Positions 1-8,596 of a DNA stretch of 64,000 nt are shown piece by piece (position 1 is the stretch's first letter; each line of letters begins with the position of its first letter). Location of the stretch: contig NZ_JNXE01000005.1 of NCBI RefSeq assembly GCF_000716605.1, positions 186,001 to 250,000 on the forward strand, written 5' to 3'. Origin of the DNA: Streptomyces sp. NRRL F-525. GTDB lineage: Bacteria; Actinomycetota; Actinomycetes; Streptomycetales; Streptomycetaceae. The notes below the pieces were generated by a model, which was not told the origin of the DNA, ran no database searches, and saw nothing but the letters and a program-made list of their open reading frames with translations. Position numbers and translations under genes: made by a program.

Positions 1-1
1 G

Positions 2-700
2 GCCAACGGCCCGAGCCGTGGCGCCCTCGTGCCCAGCCCCGTCATGCGGGCCATGGCGGAGGGGATGACCGCGCGGGTCGAGGAGCTGACCCGGATCCCG
101 GCCGACGTACAGGACTCGCTCATCACGATCCTGTCGGAAAAGACGTTGCCGATACCGGAGTTGGGGCAGGAGGTGCAGGCCGTCCGCGGCTTCAATCTCA
201 TCGCCACGGCCAACGACCGCGACCGTGGAGTCAACGACCTCTCCAGCGCGCTGCGCCGCCGTTTCAACACGGTGGTGCTGCCGTTGCCGGAGAGCGCGGA
301 CGCCGAGGTCGAGATCGTCGCCCGCCGCGTCGACCAGATCGGCCGCTCCCTCGACCTGCCCGCCGTGCCCGAGGGCGTCGACGAGATCCGCCGCGTGGTG
401 ACCGTCTTCCGCGAACTGCGCGACGGGATCACGGCGGACGGGCGGACGAAGCTCAAGTCGCCCAGCGGCACGCTGTCGACCGCTGAGGCGATCTCCGTCG
501 TCACCAACGGCCTTGCCCTGGCGGCCCACTTCGGCGACGGACTGCTGCGGCCCAGCGATGTCGCCGCGGGCATCCTCGGCGCCGTCGTCCGCGATCCGGC
601 GGCCGACCGGGTCATCTGGCAGGAGTACCTGGAGGCGGTCGTCCGCGAACGCGACGGCTGGAAGGACTTCTACCGGGCCTGCCGGGAGGTGAGCGCGTGA
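2..700 (+). CDS. MoxR-family AAA+ ATPase, C-terminal part (5' end outside window)
   Basis: The reading frame is open from the first bases, so the gene begins upstream and its Walker A motif is not visible. The visible part has the end of the Walker B region (EELTRIPADVQ), a sensor 1 motif (LIATANDRDRG) and an arginine-finger/sensor stretch (ALRRRFN), followed by the helical lid. MoxR ATPases usually act as chaperones with a von Willebrand A partner, and one lies two to three genes downstream on the same strand. The next gene starts 66 bases after the stop, so co-transcription is likely. The family call is firm. The client and function are unknown. Confidence 0.85.
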   Translation, partial: ANGPSRGALVPSPVMRAMAEGMTARVEELTRIPADVQDSLITILSEKTLPIPELGQEVQAVRGFNLIATANDRDRGVNDLSSALRRRFNTVVLPLPESADAEVEIVARRVDQIGRSLDLPAVPEGVDEIRRVVTVFRELRDGITADGRTKLKSPSGTLSTAEAISVVTNGLALAAHFGDGLLRPSDVAAGILGAVVRDPAADRVIWQEYLEAVVRERDGWKDFYRACREVSA

Positions 701-766
701 GCGGCTTCAGGGGGACGGTCGACGACGACTCCGCGTGGAGTCTGACCCGGAGGGGAGGGGGACGGA

Positions 767-3250
767 GTGGCAGGAGTTGAGGGGGGCCGGGGCGCCGGAC
801 CGCTGTTGCTCGGGGTGCGGCATCACGGGCCCGGTTCGGCGCGGGCCGTGCGGGCGGCGCTGGACGCGGCCCGGCCGCGGGTCGTCCTGATCGAAGGGCC
901 GCCGGAGGCCGACGCGTTGATCCCGCTGGCCGCCGACGAGGACATGCGGCCGCCGGTCGCGCTCCTCGGCCACGCCGTGGACGAGCCGGGCCGCTCGGCC
1001 TTCTGGCCGCTGGCCGAGTTCTCCCCGGAGTGGGTCGCCATCCGATGGGCGCTGGAGCACGAGGTCCCGGCCCGTTTCATCGACCTCCCGGCCACGCACA
1101 CGCTGGCGTGGGGAAAGGACGACGCCGAGGGCGAGTTGACGGGGGAGGAGCAGCCGCCGGGCCCGACTGCCGAGCCCCCGACCGCAGAGACCCCGGCCGC
1201 CGGGACTCCGTCCAGCGAATCCCCTTCCGCTTCGGATCCCTCCGGCCCGGACCCCTCAGACCCGGGCACCGACATCCGTGTCGATCCCCTCGCCGTCCTC
1301 GCCGAGGCCGCCGGCTACGACGATCCCGAGCGCTGGTGGGAGGACGTCGTCGAGCACCGGGGTGTGGGGGAGCGGGACGCGTTCGCGCCGTTCACCGCGC
1401 TGGAGGAGGCGATGGGGGCGCTGCGCGAGACGTACGGGGTCGGCGGGCACGAGCGGGATCTGGTGCGTGAGGCGTATATGCGGCTCCAAGTGCGGGCGGC
1501 GCAGCGGGAGTTCGAGGACGACGTGGCCGTGGTGTGCGGGGCCTGGCATGTGCCGGCGCTGCGGCAGAAGGCGTCCGTCGCCGCGGACCGTGCGCTGCTG
1601 AAGGGGCTGCCCAAGGTCAAGGCCGATCTGACCTGGGTGCCGTGGACGCACCGCCGGCTGTCGCGGGCCAGCGGGTACGGCGCGGGGATCGACTCGCCGG
1701 GCTGGTACGGCCATCTGTTCAGCGCCCCGGACCGGCCGGTCGAGCGGTGGATGACCAAGGTGGCGGGACTGTTCCGGGAGGAGGACCGGATCGTCTCCCC
1801 GGCCCATGTCATCGAGGCCGTACGGCTGGCGGAGACGCTTGCCGTGATGCGCGGGCGGCCGTTGCCGGGACTCGGGGAGACCACCGACGCGGTGCGGGCG
1901 GTGATGTGCGAGGGCTCGGACATCCCGCTGGCGCTGGTGCACGACCGGCTCGTCGTCGGGGATGTGCTGGGCGAGGTGCCGCCGGGTGCGCCTGCCGTGC
2001 CGTTGCAGCGTGACCTCGACCGGTCGCAGCGCAGGCTGCGGATCAAACCGGAGGCGCTGGAGCGGGAGTTGGAGCTCGACCTGCGCAAGGAGACCGACGC
2101 CGGGCGCAGCAGGCTCCTGCACCGGCTGCGGCTGCTGGGTGTCGAGTGGGGCGAGCCGACCGCGTCGCGGGGGAGCACGGGTACGTTCCGGGAGACCTGG
2201 CGGCTGCGCTGGGAGCCGGAGTTGGCGGTGCGGGTCGCCGAGGCGGGGGTCTGGGGGACCACCGTGCTCGCGGCGGCGACCGCGAAGGCGGAGGCGGACG
2301 CCGTCGGGGCGCAGAGCCTCGCCGACGTCACCGCCCTCGCCGAGCACTGCCTGCTGGCCGAACTGCCGGACGCGCTCCCAGTAGTGATGAAGGTCCTCGC
2401 CGACCGCGCGGCCCTCGACACCGACGTCGGTCATCTCGCCCAGGCGCTGCCCGCGTTGGTCCGTTCGCTGCGCTACGGCGACGTACGAGGCACCGACACC
2501 GGCGCGCTGACGGAGGTCGCGGCCGGCCTCGCCGAGCGCGTCTTCGTCGGGCTGCCCCCGGCCTGCGCGGCCCTCGACGCGGATGCCGCGGAGGAGATGC
2601 GGCGGCATGTGGACGCGGTGCACGGGGCGGTGGCGCTGTTGGGCGACGCCTCTGGAACCGGCCACGGTGACACCTCTGAGCCTGGGCAGAGCGACGGACA
2701 TGGCCCGGGACCTGGTCACGGTGGCCTGCGTGACCGCTGGCGCGCGGTCCTCCGCACGCTCTCCGCGCGGGACACCGTCCCCGGCGTCATCCGGGGCCGA
2801 GCCGTACGACTCCTGCTGGACGAAGGCGAGTTGGGGCCGGACGAGGCGGCCCGGCTGATGGGGCTCGTGCTCTCGCCCGGGACACCGCCCGCCGACGCGG
2901 CCGCGTGGATCGAGGGGTTCGTCGGCGGCGGGGGTGGGCTGCTCCTCGTGCACGACGAGCGGTTGCTCGGACTGGTGGACGCGTGGCTGACCGGGGTGCC
3001 GGCGGAGGCGTTCACGGACGTACTGCCTTTGCTGCGGCGAACATTCTCGTCGTACGAGCCCGGAGTGCGCCGGACACTCGGGGAGTTGGTGCGGCGCGGA
3101 CCGGGGAAGCAGGTGGGTACGGCGGCGACGGCGGCCGGGATACCCGGGTTCGGGGCAGAGTTGGACGCGGGGCGCGCGGACGCGGTGGTGCCGGTGCTGC
3201 GGCTGCTGCTGGGGCTGGACGACAACGAGCTTGTGGGGGTGGCGGGATGA
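767..3250 (+). CDS. DUF5682 family protein (EreA/ChaN-like), partner of MoxR and VWA proteins
   Basis: 827 aa, GTG start behind a purine-rich GGAGGGGAGGGGG stretch. The N-terminus has the pattern of the erythromycin-esterase/ChaN/TraB-like fold: RHHGPGS at residues 18-24, a following strand ending in IEGPPE (42-47), FIDLPA near 107 and GAWH with His about 261. These His and Glu positions are the likely catalytic or metal-binding set; that is inference from the fold family. Residues about 128-170 are a low-complexity Pro/Thr/Ser/Glu insert, probably a linker, and a second Gly/His-rich linker lies near 630-650. The rest is helical. It lies between a MoxR ATPase and a VWA protein, a conserved actinobacterial trio. 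The biochemical activity is unknown. Confidence 0.8.
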   Translation: MAGVEGGRGAGPLLLGVRHHGPGSARAVRAALDAARPRVVLIEGPPEADALIPLAADEDMRPPVALLGHAVDEPGRSAFWPLAEFSPEWVAIRWALEHEVPARFIDLPATHTLAWGKDDAEGELTGEEQPPGPTAEPPTAETPAAGTPSSESPSASDPSGPDPSDPGTDIRVDPLAVLAEAAGYDDPERWWEDVVEHRGVGERDAFAPFTALEEAMGALRETYGVGGHERDLVREAYMRLQVRAAQREFEDDVAVVCGAWHVPALRQKASVAADRALLKGLPKVKADLTWVPWTHRRLSRASGYGAGIDSPGWYGHLFSAPDRPVERWMTKVAGLFREEDRIVSPAHVIEAVRLAETLAVMRGRPLPGLGETTDAVRAVMCEGSDIPLALVHDRLVVGDVLGEVPPGAPAVPLQRDLDRSQRRLRIKPEALERELELDLRKETDAGRSRLLHRLRLLGVEWGEPTASRGSTGTFRETWRLRWEPELAVRVAEAGVWGTTVLAAATAKAEADAVGAQSLADVTALAEHCLLAELPDALPVVMKVLADRAALDTDVGHLAQALPALVRSLRYGDVRGTDTGALTEVAAGLAERVFVGLPPACAALDADAAEEMRRHVDAVHGAVALLGDASGTGHGDTSEPGQSDGHGPGPGHGGLRDRWRAVLRTLSARDTVPGVIRGRAVRLLLDEGELGPDEAARLMGLVLSPGTPPADAAAWIEGFVGGGGGLLLVHDERLLGLVDAWLTGVPAEAFTDVLPLLRRTFSSYEPGVRRTLGELVRRGPGKQVGTAATAAGIPGFGAELDAGRADAVVPVLRLLLGLDDNELVGVAG

Positions 3251-3390
3251 CGGGCAACAGCAGGCAGGGCACGCGGAGGCCGGGGGAGCGGGTCCAACTG
3301 GCGCGTGCCGGTGGGGGCGTGGACCGGCCGGTGACGGCCGCGCGGGTCGTACCGCTGTGGGAAGGACTGCGTACGGGGGTGCGCGGATGA
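3247..3390 (+). CDS. small translationally coupled ORF, 47 aa, unknown
   Basis: This 47-codon frame starts with an ATG that overlaps the DUF5682 stop (ATGA at 3247-3250) and ends with a TGA that overlaps the ATG of the VWA gene (ATGA at 3387-3390). The product is basic, begins MTGNSRQGTRRPGERVQLAR and has no recognisable domain or membrane segment. The double ATGA coupling fits a real small gene or a translational relay that carries ribosomes into the VWA gene. It could also be a chance frame. I do not recognise the product. Confidence 0.4.
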   Translation: MTGNSRQGTRRPGERVQLARAGGGVDRPVTAARVVPLWEGLRTGVRG

Positions 3391-4577
3391 CGGCCGAGGC
3401 GGTCGCGGTCGGCGGGGTCGCGGATCCCGGGCAGCCCGGCCAGGAGCGGTTGCGGCGGTGGCGGCTGGTGCTCGGGGGTGACGCGGCGGACGGCACCGGG
3501 TGCGAGCTGTCCGGGCAGGACGCCGCGATGGACGGGGCGCTGGCCGCGCTGTACGGCAGGCAGGACAAGGGGCGGGCGGCGAAGGACCGTTCGGCGGGGC
3601 TCGGGGCGTCGGCGCCGTCCGTCGCGCGCTGGCTCGGGGACATCCGGACGTACTTCCCGTCCTCCGTCGTCCAGGTCATGCAGCGCGACGCCATCGACCG
3701 GCTCGGGCTGTCCGCGCTGCTTCTCGAACCGGAGATGCTGGAGGCGGTCGAGGCCGACGTGCATCTCGTCGGCACGCTGCTCTCCCTCAACAAGGCGATG
3801 CCGGAGACCACGAAGGAGACGGCGCGGGCGGTCGTCCGCAAGGTCGTCCAGGACCTGGAGAAGCGGCTCGCCTCCCGCACCCGGGCCACCCTCACCGGCG
3901 CGCTCGACCGCAGCGCCCGTATCAACCGGCCGCGCCACCACGACATCGACTGGAACCGCACGATCGCGGCCAACCTCAAGCACTACCTGCCCGAGTACCG
4001 GACGATCGTGCCGGAGCGGCTGATCGGATACGGGCGGGCGTCCCAGTCCGTGAAGAAGGAGGTCATCCTCTGCATCGACCAGTCCGGTTCGATGGCGGCG
4101 TCGGTCGTCTACGCCTCCGTGTTCGGGGCGGTGCTGGCGTCGATGCGGTCGATCAACATCCGGCTCGTCGTCTTCGACACGGCGGTCGTCGACCTCACCG
4201 ACCAGCTCGACGACCCGGTGGACGTGCTCTTCGGGACCCAGCTCGGCGGCGGTACGGACATCAACAGGGCGCTCGCGTACTGCCAGTCGCAGATCACCCG
4301 GCCCGCCGAGACGGTGGTCGTGCTGATCAGCGACCTCTATGAGGGGGGCATTCGGAACGAGATGCTGAAGCGGGTGGCGGCGATGAAGGCGTCGGGGGTG
4401 CAGTTCGTGACCCTGCTCGCGCTCTCCGACGAGGGCACGCCCGCCTACGACCGCGAACACGCCTCCGCGCTGGCCGCGTTGGGCGCGCCGGCCTTCGCCT
4501 GTACGCCCGACCTGTTCCCGGAGGTGATGGCGGCGGCGATCGAGAAGCGGCCGTTGCCGATACCGGACACCGCGTGA
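3387..4577 (+). CDS. von Willebrand factor A (CoxE-like) domain protein
   Basis: 396 aa. The ATG at 3387 was chosen because it overlaps the preceding small ORF stop, although the frame stays open upstream. The N-terminal half is helical; the C-terminal half is a VWA domain with a complete MIDAS: DQSGS from Asp231, the threonine in GGGTDIN and the aspartate in LISDLYEGG. VWA proteins of this type bind a divalent metal and partner MoxR ATPases, one of which ends at 700. With the DUF5682 protein between them, the three probably form one functional unit. A cytoplasmic location is expected because no signal peptide or TM segment is visible. Confidence 0.85.
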   Translation: MTAEAVAVGGVADPGQPGQERLRRWRLVLGGDAADGTGCELSGQDAAMDGALAALYGRQDKGRAAKDRSAGLGASAPSVARWLGDIRTYFPSSVVQVMQRDAIDRLGLSALLLEPEMLEAVEADVHLVGTLLSLNKAMPETTKETARAVVRKVVQDLEKRLASRTRATLTGALDRSARINRPRHHDIDWNRTIAANLKHYLPEYRTIVPERLIGYGRASQSVKKEVILCIDQSGSMAASVVYASVFGAVLASMRSINIRLVVFDTAVVDLTDQLDDPVDVLFGTQLGGGTDINRALAYCQSQITRPAETVVVLISDLYEGGIRNEMLKRVAAMKASGVQFVTLLALSDEGTPAYDREHASALAALGAPAFACTPDLFPEVMAAAIEKRPLPIPDTA

Positions 4578-4642
4578 CGAACTGGCGTGTGCAGTAGGGG
4601 GCTTGTGCGTACAGGGGACACCCGTGCGAGGATCGTCGCCTC

Positions 4643-5497
4643 ATGAACTGGCCCGCCGCACTGTCCGGTGCCGCTCTGCGCGTGACGCGTACGGCGGTTG
4701 GGCGGCGTGTGCGTCGACGGGTGCTTCAAGTCGCCCTGCTGGTCGGTGGGTTGTTCGTGCTCGGCGTTGTCTTCGGGGGGCAGGCGCAGGCGGCGGAGGG
4801 CGGTTCGGTCCCGGCGCGGCCGGTGCGTCTGGGCCAGCCGCGGCCGCAGCCGGTGCATCTGGGCGAGCCCGGGATTCCGGTGGTGGCTTCGGTGGTGAAG
4901 TCGGTTCCGGTGCTGGTTCCGGAGACCGCGGCTCAGGTCGTACAGCCGGTCGCCGAGGTCGTGAAGGCGGTGACCGAGGTGTTGGCCAAGGTCCAGGTGC
5001 CGCCGCTTTCGTCGCTGCCGGCTCTGCCCTCGTTGCCCGCCGAGCCGACTCTTCCGGTGCAGACGCTTCCGGCACAGTCGACACCGGTGCCGGTCCCCGC
5101 CACCCCACAGCCCTCGCACGGCGCCGGAAGCAACGTGGGCGTGGCCACCACGGCTCACAGGCACGCCTCGGAGCCCGCGGCGGTCTCCACCCACGTGGCC
5201 ATCAGCGCCACGTACGGGCCGAACGTCGGGGCCGTGGGCCGCGCAGCCGCCGTACGTCCCGCCCCGTCTCCTTCCGCCGGACGCACCCCCGCTCAGCACC
5301 AGGCACCCGTCGGCGACCCCGACGGCGCGCAGCGCAATCAGGCGGGTGTGGACAACGGTGGCTCGCGGCACTGTGACGCGTGTGCGGTGACCTTGGGCTT
5401 CCGCGTACCCGTGCGGATCGTGCCCGGTGTCGTCGTGGGCGCGGACGCGGCGGAGACCCGGGACAGGTACCGGGACGTTCCCGTCTTCCCAGGCTAG
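4643..5497 (+). CDS. secreted Val/Pro-rich protein of unknown function
   Basis: 284 aa. The N-terminus is a signal peptide: Arg-rich start (RTAVGRRVRRR), a hydrophobic core (VALLVGGLFVLGVVF-like, residues 28-44) and an AQA-type cleavage site near 51. The mature part is low in aromatics and rich in Val, Pro, Ala and Leu, with repeated VP.L.SLPALPSLP-style stretches around residues 110-150. A CDAC cysteine pair lies near residue 250. No enzyme motif is seen. It could be a cell-wall-associated or extended surface protein. It stands alone, 65 bases after the VWA stop, with a hairpin just behind its own stop. Confidence 0.7.
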   Translation: MNWPAALSGAALRVTRTAVGRRVRRRVLQVALLVGGLFVLGVVFGGQAQAAEGGSVPARPVRLGQPRPQPVHLGEPGIPVVASVVKSVPVLVPETAAQVVQPVAEVVKAVTEVLAKVQVPPLSSLPALPSLPAEPTLPVQTLPAQSTPVPVPATPQPSHGAGSNVGVATTAHRHASEPAAVSTHVAISATYGPNVGAVGRAAAVRPAPSPSAGRTPAQHQAPVGDPDGAQRNQAGVDNGGSRHCDACAVTLGFRVPVRIVPGVVVGADAAETRDRYRDVPVFPG

Positions 5498-5506
5498 GCA
5501 GGGCCC

Positions 5507-5530
5507 TTCCGGCAGTTGAGCTGCCCGGAA
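5507..5530 (+). terminator. hairpin just after the secreted-protein gene
   Basis: Arms TTCCGG-CAG and CTG-C-CCGGAA face each other around a TTGAG loop, starting 10 bases after the stop codon. There is no T-run, as is common for actinobacterial terminators. Confidence 0.4.
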
Positions 5531-5577
5531 TGTCGCCATGCCCCCCTTTTCGGAACGCCTGAGGAACCGACGTACGC

Positions 5578-5763
5578 ATGAGCAGCAACACGAGCCCGAG
5601 CATGAGCACGAACATCGACATTGCCCCGGCCGAACTCCGGCGACGCCTCGTCGACGCCCACGTTTCCGTCCCGAGAGGCTCCCGAGTCAGGGCCGCCGCG
5701 GCCATCCAGGGTGCACGGGCCGCACGCAATGTCTGCGCCCGGACCGTTCGGCACTGGGAGTGA
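5578..5763 (+). CDS. possible small Arg/Ala-rich protein, 61 aa
   Basis: An ATG frame of 61 codons, MSSNTSPSMSTN followed by an Arg/Ala-rich stretch ending RTVRHWE. A GAGG lies about 14 bases before the ATG. Third-position G+C is high but lower than in neighbouring genes (about 11 of 61 codons end in A or T). No known domain is visible. It sits between two hairpin regions with no obvious operon partner. It may be a real small gene or chance; I do not recognise it. Confidence 0.25.
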   Translation: MSSNTSPSMSTNIDIAPAELRRRLVDAHVSVPRGSRVRAAAAIQGARAARNVCARTVRHWE

Positions 5764-5784
5764 CGACTCCGTGAGGCAGTGACC

Positions 5785-5870
5785 CCGGACGGCCGAATGC
5801 CGTCGGCCTGTCCGGAGTCCGTCTCGCGGTATGGGGCCTCGCCGGGCCAACCCCAACCCGGTGAGGCCCC
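5785..5870. terminator. two strong consecutive hairpins upstream of sucC
   Basis: Hairpin 1 (5785-5815) has arms CCGGAC-GGCCGA and TCGGCC-GTCCGG around a 6-base loop with one bulge. Hairpin 2 (5833-5870) has arms GGGGCCTC and GAGGCCCC with a further CCGGG/CCCGG pairing. They probably isolate sucCD from upstream transcription. Apart from these, the small ORF and the Crp-like site, I see nothing in the 664-base gap 5498-6161. Confidence 0.45.
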
Positions 5871-5970
5871 GCCCGAACCACCGGCCCGGGCCGGCCTCCC
5901 GAATCACCCACCCGAACGACCTGCCCGTACGTCCCGCCCGCGGCACTCCGTGTCACGGAATCCGGCATCA

Positions 5971-5985
5971 TGTGACAGGTATCAC
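5971..5985. promoter_or_regulatory. Crp-like palindrome upstream of sucC
   Basis: TGTGACAGGTATCAC contains GTGA and TCAC arms separated by six bases, similar to CRP/FNR-family half sites and close to the GTG-N6-GNCAC pattern I recall for Streptomyces Crp. It lies about 180 bases before the sucC start. This is a sequence resemblance only. Confidence 0.3.
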
Positions 5986-6161
5986 CGCTCAGGTGTGACC
6001 CTCGATTTAGGGGCCCCCTGCAAGCAGCGATAACCTGCGAGACGGACATGCCGCGCGCTCGGTCACCGTGTGCGCCTCCCTTGTGACAGCGGACGTCACG
6101 TTGCCCTTCGCGGCACGCCCACGCATCCAACGAACCGCGATATCACTGAGGACGGAAGCGC

Positions 6162-7340
6162 GTGGACCTGTTCGAGTATCAGGCGAGGGACCTCTTCGCC
6201 AAGCACGATGTACCGGTGCTGGCCGGTGAAGTCATCGACACGCCTGAGGCGGCCCGCGCAGCCACCGAGCGGCTCGGTGGCAAGTCCGTCGTCAAGGCCC
6301 AGGTGAAGGTCGGCGGCCGTGGCAAGGCCGGTGGCGTGAAGCTCGCCGCCACCCCGGACGAGGCCGTCGCGCGTGCGACGGACATCCTCGGCATGGACAT
6401 CAAGGGCCACACGGTCCACAAGGTGATGATCGCCGAGACCGCGCCCGAGATCGTCGAGGAGTACTACGTCTCGTACCTCCTCGACCGCACCAACCGCACC
6501 TTCCTCGCCATGGCGTCCGTCCAGGGCGGCGTGGAGATCGAGGTCGTCGCGGAGGAGAACCCCGAGGCCCTCGCGAAGGTCCCGGTCAACGCCAACGAGG
6601 GCGTGAGCATCGAGAAGGCCCGCGAGATCGTGGCGCAGGCCAAGTTCCCGGCCGACGTCGCGGAGCAGGTCGCCGAGATCCTGGTGACGCTGTGGGACAC
6701 CTTCGTCAAGGAGGACGCCCTCCTGGTCGAGGTCAACCCGCTCGCGAAGGTCGCCGACGGCCGCGTGATCGCGCTCGACGGCAAGGTCTCCCTCGACGAG
6801 AACGCCGAGTTCCGCCAGGCGGACCACGCGGCGCTCGAGGACAAGGACTCGGCGAACCCCCTTGAGGCGGCCGCCAAGGCCAAGAACCTCAACTACGTCA
6901 AGCTCGACGGCGAGGTCGGCATCATCGGCAACGGCGCGGGTCTCGTCATGAGCACCCTCGACGTCGTCGCGTACGCCGGTGAGAACCATGGTGGCGTGAA
7001 GCCGGCCAACTTCCTCGACATCGGCGGCGGCGCGTCCGCGGCCGTGATGGCGAACGGCCTGGAGATCATCCTCGGCGACCCGGACGTCAAGTCCGTGTTC
7101 GTCAACGTCTTCGGCGGCATCACCGCGTGCGACGAGGTCGCCAACGGCATCGTCCAGGCGCTGCAGCTGCTCGCGGACAAGGGCGAGGAAGTCACCAAGC
7201 CCCTCGTCGTCCGCCTCGACGGCAACAACGCCGAGCTGGGTCGCAAGATCCTCTCCGACGCCAACCACCCGCTGGTCCAGCGCGTGGACACCATGGACGG
7301 CGCGGCCGACAAGGCCGCCGAGCTCGCGGCTGCGAAGTAA
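6162..7340 (+). CDS. sucC: succinyl-CoA synthetase (ADP/GDP-forming) beta subunit
   Basis: 392 aa, the usual length. SucC carries the nucleotide-binding ATP-grasp fold and part of the CoA ligase interface, and with SucD interconverts succinyl-CoA and succinate with substrate-level phosphorylation in the TCA cycle. Visible signatures are the N-terminal [15 protein letters not shown], the glycine-rich [14 protein letters not shown], the metal/phosphate-contact VEVNPLA near residue 190 and the [13 protein letters not shown] start of the ligase domain. GTG start after GAGGACGGAAGC. sucD starts 21 bases after its stop, so the two form an operon. Confidence 0.97.
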   Translation: MDLFEYQARDLFAKHDVPVLAGEVIDTPEAARAATERLGGKSVVKAQVKVGGRGKAGGVKLAATPDEAVARATDILGMDIKGHTVHKVMIAETAPEIVEEYYVSYLLDRTNRTFLAMASVQGGVEIEVVAEENPEALAKVPVNANEGVSIEKAREIVAQAKFPADVAEQVAEILVTLWDTFVKEDALLVEVNPLAKVADGRVIALDGKVSLDENAEFRQADHAALEDKDSANPLEAAAKAKNLNYVKLDGEVGIIGNGAGLVMSTLDVVAYAGENHGGVKPANFLDIGGGASAAVMANGLEIILGDPDVKSVFVNVFGGITACDEVANGIVQALQLLADKGEEVTKPLVVRLDGNNAELGRKILSDANHPLVQRVDTMDGAADKAAELAAAK

Positions 7341-7361
7341 GGGACGAGGGACAAAACAGCC

Positions 7362-8246
7362 ATGGCTATCTTCCTCACCAAGGACAGCAAGGTCATCGTC
7401 CAGGGCATGACCGGCTCCACGGGCATGAAGCACACCAAGCTCATGCTGGCCGACGGCACGAACATCGTCGGTGGCGTGAACCCGCGTAAGGCGGGCACGT
7501 CCGTAGACGTCGACGGCACCGAGATCCCGGTCTTCGGCACGGTCGCCGAGGCGATCGAGAAGACGGGCGCGAACGTGTCCGTCCTCTTCGTACCGCCGGC
7601 CTTCTCCAAGGCCGCGGTCGTCGAGGCGATCGACGCCGAGATCCCGCTCGCGGTCGTCATCACCGAGGGCATCGCCGTCCACGACTCGGCCGCGTTCTAC
7701 GCGTACGCGGTCGCGAAGGGCAACAAGACCCGGATCATCGGCCCGAACTGCCCCGGTCTCATCACCCCGGGGCAGTCGAACGCCGGCATCATCCCGGGCG
7801 ACATCACCAAGCCGGGTCGTATCGGCCTGGTCTCGAAGTCCGGCACGCTGACGTACCAGATGATGTACGAGCTGCGTGACATCGGCTTCTCGTCCGCCGT
7901 CGGCATCGGTGGCGACCCGGTCATCGGCACCACGCACATCGACGCGCTGGCCGCGTTCGAGGCCGACCCCGACACCGACCTGATCGTGATGATCGGTGAG
8001 ATCGGTGGCGACGCGGAGGAGCGGGCCGCGGACTTCATCGCGAAGAACGTGACGAAGCCGGTCGTCGGTTACGTCGCGGGCTTCACCGCGCCCGAGGGCA
8101 AGACGATGGGCCACGCCGGTGCCATCGTCTCCGGTTCCTCCGGTACGGCCGCCGCGAAGAAGGAGGCCCTCGAGGCCGCCGGCGTCAAGGTCGGCAAGAC
8201 CCCGACCGAGACGGCCAAGCTCGCCCGCGAGATCCTGGCCGGCTGA
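7362..8246 (+). CDS. sucD: succinyl-CoA synthetase alpha subunit
   Basis: 294 aa, the typical length. SucD holds the CoA-binding Rossmann domain (MTGSTGMKH near residue 15) and the catalytic phosphohistidine, His251 in [12 protein letters not shown]. It works as a heterodimer or heterotetramer with SucC. Other family signatures are [10 protein letters not shown] and [15 protein letters not shown]. Its ATG lies 21 bases after sucC with GGGACGAGGGA as ribosome binding site. A strong terminator follows at 8261-8304, ending the operon. Confidence 0.97.
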   Translation: MAIFLTKDSKVIVQGMTGSTGMKHTKLMLADGTNIVGGVNPRKAGTSVDVDGTEIPVFGTVAEAIEKTGANVSVLFVPPAFSKAAVVEAIDAEIPLAVVITEGIAVHDSAAFYAYAVAKGNKTRIIGPNCPGLITPGQSNAGIIPGDITKPGRIGLVSKSGTLTYQMMYELRDIGFSSAVGIGGDPVIGTTHIDALAAFEADPDTDLIVMIGEIGGDAEERAADFIAKNVTKPVVGYVAGFTAPEGKTMGHAGAIVSGSSGTAAAKKEALEAAGVKVGKTPTETAKLAREILAG

Positions 8247-8260
8247 GCCACCCCGCTTCA

Positions 8261-8304
8261 CGTCGATGGGCCCGTCCCCTTGGGTGGGGGCGGGCCCATC
8301 GACG
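8261..8304 (+). terminator. strong terminator hairpin after sucD
   Basis: A 19-base stem with one G-U wobble (CGTCGATGGGCCCGTCCCC against its complement) and a TTGGGT loop, starting 14 bases after the sucD stop. Confidence 0.8.
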
Positions 8305-8329
8305 CGTCATGGGGTACCGGGTCCGGTCG

Positions 8330-8585
8330 TCGGGCGGCCGCGGGCACGTCGTGGCCGTTCGCGCAGTTCCCCGCGCCCCTAAAGGACGGGCCTGCTGAAT
8401 GGGTTGTCGGGTGGCTGCGGGTGCGTCGTGGCTGGTCGCGCAGTTCCCCGCGCCCCTGAAAAGCGCGGGCCGGCCTGCGTTTTTGAGCGACGCAGTTCCG
8501 CGCGCCCCTTAAAAACGCAGGTCGGCTGAAACGGGGCCGTCTTTAAGGGGCGCGGGGAACTGCGCGACCAGCCCCCACCGGGCCG
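8330..8585. repeat. cluster of Streptomyces intergenic repeats (core GCGCAGTTCCCCGCGCCCCT)
   Basis: The core occurs at about 8361-8380 and 8438-8457, in a variant form at 8490-8510, and inverted at 8546-8566. The first two copies sit in a longer, roughly 50-base imperfect direct repeat (GTCGGG.GGC.GCGGG...GTCGTGGC). CCTGCGTTTTT at 8474-8484 is the exact inverse of AAAAACGCAGG at 8511-8521, so copy three lies inside a hairpin. This motif is, to my knowledge, widespread between Streptomyces genes. No gene is present in 8305-8596. Confidence 0.75.
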
Positions 8586-8596
8586 CAGTCGACGGA

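Noticed and set aside
697..780. A 27-codon frame starting with a GTG that overlaps the MoxR stop (GTGA)
   Set aside because: It ends inside the DUF5682 start region with no domain, and the purine-rich stretch within it reads better as the ribosome binding site for the GTG at 767.
1256..3979. A 900-codon minus-strand frame antisense to DUF5682
   Set aside because: Composition is Arg/Pro/His-rich, the usual shadow of high-GC genes, and codon positions fit the plus-strand gene.
5202..5729. A minus-strand frame with a hydrophobic stretch (MSMFVLMLGLVLLLM) that could look like a signal peptide
   Set aside because: It lies largely antisense to the secreted-protein gene, and the hydrophobic run comes from reading the Ser/Met/Asn codons of the opposite strand backwards. 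Downstream it becomes Arg/Pro-rich noise.
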